Shown here: positions 60,931 through 64,000 of the stretch, piece after piece
How positions within the stretch are numbered: position 1 is the first letter of the stretch
Layout of the letters: the number at the start of each line of letters is the position of its first letter
Assembly (NCBI RefSeq): GCF_003171515.1
Contig: NC_089396.1
Location: 2,701,035-2,765,034 of the forward strand
DNA: 64,000 nucleotides
Direction: 5' to 3'
Source of the DNA: Pyrenophora tritici-repentis
Lineage: Eukaryota > Ascomycota > Dothideomycetes > Pleosporales > Pleosporaceae
Notes under the pieces: model-generated
The model's database searches: none
What the model was told of the DNA's origin: nothing
Seen by the model: the letters and a program-made list of their open reading frames with translations, nothing else
Made by a program: the position numbers and the translations under genes

Positions 60931-61792
60931 TGTAGGAAGTTAAGAAGGAGTAGAAGTGGTAAAGGAAGAGAGGGAGTAGGTAATAAAAACGGTAAGAGAG
61001 AGTAAAACGCAGAAGGAAAAGTAAAGAAAGTAGGTAAGTAAAGAGAAGTAGTAGGTAGTAGAAGAAGAGAAGTAGAGAAATAAAGAAAGGTTACAGGGTT
61101 AGGGAGAGTAAGAAGGGTAAGGGAGTAGGGATAATAGAAGAGGATAGAAGAGATAGTAAAAGAGAAAAAAAGAGAAGAGATATAAGAAGAGAGAAAGAGT
61201 GAAGAAGAGAGAGATGATAGTTAATATAATATAGAAAAGTAAGAAAATAGATATAAGAGAATAGAATAGTAATAAAGAGTAAGAGTAAGAGCAGAAGTAA
61301 AGGAAAGGAAGAGAGAGAAAAAGGAAAATGAGAAGTAGAAGTGAAGAAGAAAGAGAGCACGAAAGAGAGCAAGAGTAAAGAAAAGGGTAAGAGTAGAAGT
61401 AGAAGTAGTGAAAGCGGTAAGAGAGAGTAAAGTAGGTAGTAGTAGAAGAAAGAAGTATAGAAAGGAAGTAAAGAGGAGTAGTAGGTAGTAGAAAAAGAGA
61501 AGTAGAGTGAGTAAAGAAAGTCGGAGAAGAAAGAGAAAAAGGGTGAGAAGAGGTAATGAGTAAGGAGTAGGAAGAGAAAGGTTAGAGAGTAGAGTTAAAA
61601 GTAAAAATTCGAAAGGGTTAGTAGAAGGAGAGAAAAAGGAAGGAGTAGGGAGTGAGGTAAGTAGGAGAGAAAGAGGTAGAAAGAAGAGGAAATAGGGAAA
61701 GTAAAGTAGATCAAGAGAGAGGAAAGGGAAGTTAGAGGAGTAAAAGAAGTTGAGAGAGGAAAAGAGGGGAGGTGTAGTAGTAGAGGGAGAGG

Positions 61793-61875
61793 GTAAGGGA
61801 GAGATTGAGGGTAAGGGAGAGATTGAGGGTAAGGGAGAGATTGAGGGTAAGGGAGAGAGTGAGGGTAAGGGATTT
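61793..61875 (+). repeat. G-rich 19-21-base tandem repeat
   Basis: GAGATTGAGGGTAAGGGA repeats four times. GGGTAAGGG resembles degenerate telomere sequence. Confidence 0.85.
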
Positions 61876-62200
61876 TAGGGAGGAGGAAATACAAGAGAGT
61901 TTAATAGAAAGCAAGAAAGAGGGGATTGAGAGTAGGCGGAAGGGCGAAGGGAGAGGGTAGGGCAGAGGAAAAGAGGTTAAGTTTCAAGAAGCCGCCGTTG
62001 CGGTAATAATAATACAAAAGCGAGAGTAGTAGAAAAGAATATAAGAGAATATTATATTTTAGAGGTAGATAGATAAGAGAGGGCGCGGAGTTGTAGACGC
62101 AAAATAATAGTAGAGAAAGAAAATACAAGAGAGATAGAGGTAAAGGCAAAGAAAGAGAGTAAGAAGAGGAGTTTTATCAAGGTAAGATAGATTAAGGGGG
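61870..62200 (+). repeat. Subtelomeric duplicated block, copy B
   Basis: Second copy of 60001-60330 and in the same orientation, about 1.87 kb closer to the telomere. Confidence 0.75.
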
Positions 62201-63902
62201 CGCAGAGGGTAAATTGTAAGAGTAGAGAGTAGAGAAAGAAGAGAGAGAGAGTAAGAGTAAGCTGTAAGGTATCACAAAAAGGGTAGAGGAGAGGGTAGAG
62301 TAGAGAGAAGAAGTTTAACAAGTATAAGATAAAAGAAAGAAGAAATATAAAAGTAGAGAGAAGTAAAGAAGAAGAAGAGAATCGAAGAAGTATAGGAGGA
62401 TAGAAAGAAAAGAAGGAGGTAAACGAAAAGAGAAAATAAATAAGAAGAGTATAAAAGAAGAGAGTTAGAATTAAGACGAAGTAGATAAGGAAAGAGGTAT
62501 ATTAGAAGAAGAAAGGATAAAGAGAAAAGAGAGGAAAGAAAAGTAGATTATTAAAAGAGAAAGAAGAAGGTAAGAGCAGAAGTAAGCGTAAAAGTAAGAG
62601 GAAAGAGAAAGAGAGTAAGAGTACGAGTAGGAGTAAAGGTAGTAATAATAGTATTAGTGAGTGTAAGAGTAAAGGGAATAATAAGAATAAGAGTAACGGT
62701 GATAAGGAGGGAGAAATAGAAGAGAAAATAAAAAAAGTATTATAAAGCGGTAAGAAAAGAAGAAGAAAATAAAGACAAAGGGAGAAATGTAAAAAGTAGA
62801 AAGAAGAGAAAAGAGAGTTAGAAAGTAGAAAGTAAGAATAGAAAAGTAGTGATTAGAGAGTAAGGAGAAGGAGTAGAAGTGCAGTATGTATAAAGAATAA
62901 ATTAAGGAGAAGATAGTAGAGAAAAAGATTAGAGGAAAGAAAGGTAAAAGAGAAAAAGGTAGAAAGAGGAAAGTAGAGTAAAGAAGATAAAGAAGAGTAA
63001 GAAAGGGACAGTAGAGAAAAGAATAGGAAGAGGTAATAGGTAGAAAGTAGAAAGAAGATAATAGTAGAAAAGAAAAGAGAGAAATAGGTAGAAGAGTAGA
63101 GAGAAGAAGTTTAATAAGTAGAAGATAAAAGGGAGAAGAAATATAAGAGTAGGGGAGAGTAAAAAAGAACAGAGTTAAGGAAGAGGAAATAAGAAGAGTA
63201 TAAAAGAAGATGGTATGAAGTAGAGATAAAGTAGAGAAGAGGAGAAGAAAATTAGGAGAAGAAAAGATAGAGGGGTAAGAGAGGGAGAAGAAGATAAGAA
63301 GAATAGAGAGAGAGATAAGATTGTAAGTAAGAAAAAGAATAGAGGTAATAGTGAGAGTAGAGGTAATAGTGAGAGTAGAGGTATTAAGAATAGTATTAGT
63401 TAGTATAATAGAAAGGGTAATAGAGATGGAGAAATAGAAGTAGAAGAGAAGAAAGAAAAAAGGAAATTAGAGGAGAAAGAGGTAAAAAAAGGATAAGGAA
63501 AGAGAAAAAAAGGAGATGAGAGATAAGAGAAGTAGAGAGAGTAGAAGAAAAGAAAGAGAAAAAGAGGAAGTGAAAGAGAGGAGGAGAGAAAGTGAAAGAG
63601 AAGAGGGGAGAAAAGAGAAGAGAAGAAATAAAGAGAATAAAGGGAAAGTAGAGAGTGAAAGGGTAGAAGAGTAGAAAAGAAGAGTTTATAGAGTAAAAGA
63701 GAAGAAGTAAAGAAAGTAAAGAGTGAAGGGATAGAAGAAGAAGAGTAGGGAATTAAAATGAAAAGGTAGGAGAGAAGAAGTAGAAAGTAAAGAAAATAAG
63801 AATAGGAGGTATAGAGAGTAGAATTGGAGAGTAGAAGAAAGAGGGAAGTTAGAGGAGAGTTAGAAGTTAGGAGAGTTGAGGAGGGAGGGTGGTGGTAGAG
63901 GG
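62201..63902 (+). other. Telomere-adjacent purine-only DNA
   Basis: Almost entirely A and G with some T and very few C. It contains repeated GTAATAGTGAGAGTAGAG-type units near 63340-63390 and an AGAGAAGAAGTTTAA unit seen at about 62301 and 63100. No gene. Confidence 0.6.
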
Positions 63903-64000
63903 TTAGGGTTAGGGTTAGGGTTAGGGTTAGGGTTAGGGTTAGGGTTAGGGTTAGGGTTAGGGTTAGGGTTAGGGTTAGGGTTAGGGTTAGGGTTAGGGTT
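63903..64000 (+). repeat. Telomere, (TTAGGG)n
   Basis: Sixteen perfect TTAGGG units plus two bases, running to the window end. The G-rich strand points outward, so the chromosome ends to the right. Confidence 0.98.

Noticed and set aside
57523..62321. Pyrimidine-encoded minus-strand frames of 76-140 codons rich in Leu, Ser and Tyr
   Set aside because: Composition artefacts of the C-depleted subtelomere.

Overview
The window is the right end of a chromosome from a filamentous ascomycete. It finishes in about 98 bases of perfect TTAGGG repeat running off the right edge, so everything here is terminal or subtelomeric DNA. The organism type is inferred from short GT..AG introns of 46 to 66 bases, a P450 related to the pisatin-demethylase group, an OrsD/RecQ telomere-linked helicase, fungal hAT, pogo, Tad1 and copia families, and nonsense changes of the kind left by repeat-induced point mutation (CAG/CAA to TAG/TAA, TGG to TAG). 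A Dothideomycete is plausible but not proven.

Layout. 1-5.1 kb: a copia element on the minus strand, open over 1,505 codons and cut by the left edge, inserted in a pogo-type transposase remnant (5.1-5.9 kb) that also carries a MITE. 6.1-6.4 kb: a shared 54-base terminal block and a solo LTR. 6.95-8.5 kb: one apparently intact host gene, a two-exon cytochrome P450. 8.7-20.5 kb: two decayed non-LTR retrotransposons on the minus strand, one split by a complete hAT with perfect inverted repeats and 8-base target duplication (11,847-14,950), the two joined across a head-to-tail pair of a second hAT family (a full-length decayed copy and its internal-deletion derivative). 20.5-29.1 kb: a pogo transposase and a third hAT, itself split by a MITE and by a complete fourth hAT with an intron. 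29.3-30.3 kb: LTR, LINE 3' end and an ankyrin fragment. 30.9-36.3 kb: a full-length copia with two identical LTRs and one long ORF, inserted in another pogo copy. 36.6-39.8 kb: LTR pieces, minisatellites and a second pogo-type transposase broken by two solo LTRs. 40.2-40.4 kb: a two-exon gene for a 61-residue secreted protein with six cysteines, a candidate effector. 41-43.4 kb: more LTR and LINE debris. 43.4-49 kb: a full-length Tad1-type LINE with two overlapping intact ORFs. 49.5-54.3 kb: an intact 1,587-residue telomere-linked RecQ-type helicase. 54.3-63.9 kb: no intact gene; a purine-rich plus strand progressively stripped of C, holding decayed copies of the helicase 3' end, a duplicated block of about 350 bases and G-rich tandem repeats, then the telomere.

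Only three genes look like functional non-transposon genes: the P450, the small secreted protein and the helicase. Four transposons look structurally intact and possibly recent: copia at 30.9 kb, the LINE at 43.4 kb, and the hATs at 11.8 kb and 24.5 kb. The nesting order can be read directly from target-site duplications at most junctions. No tRNA, rRNA or CRISPR was seen.
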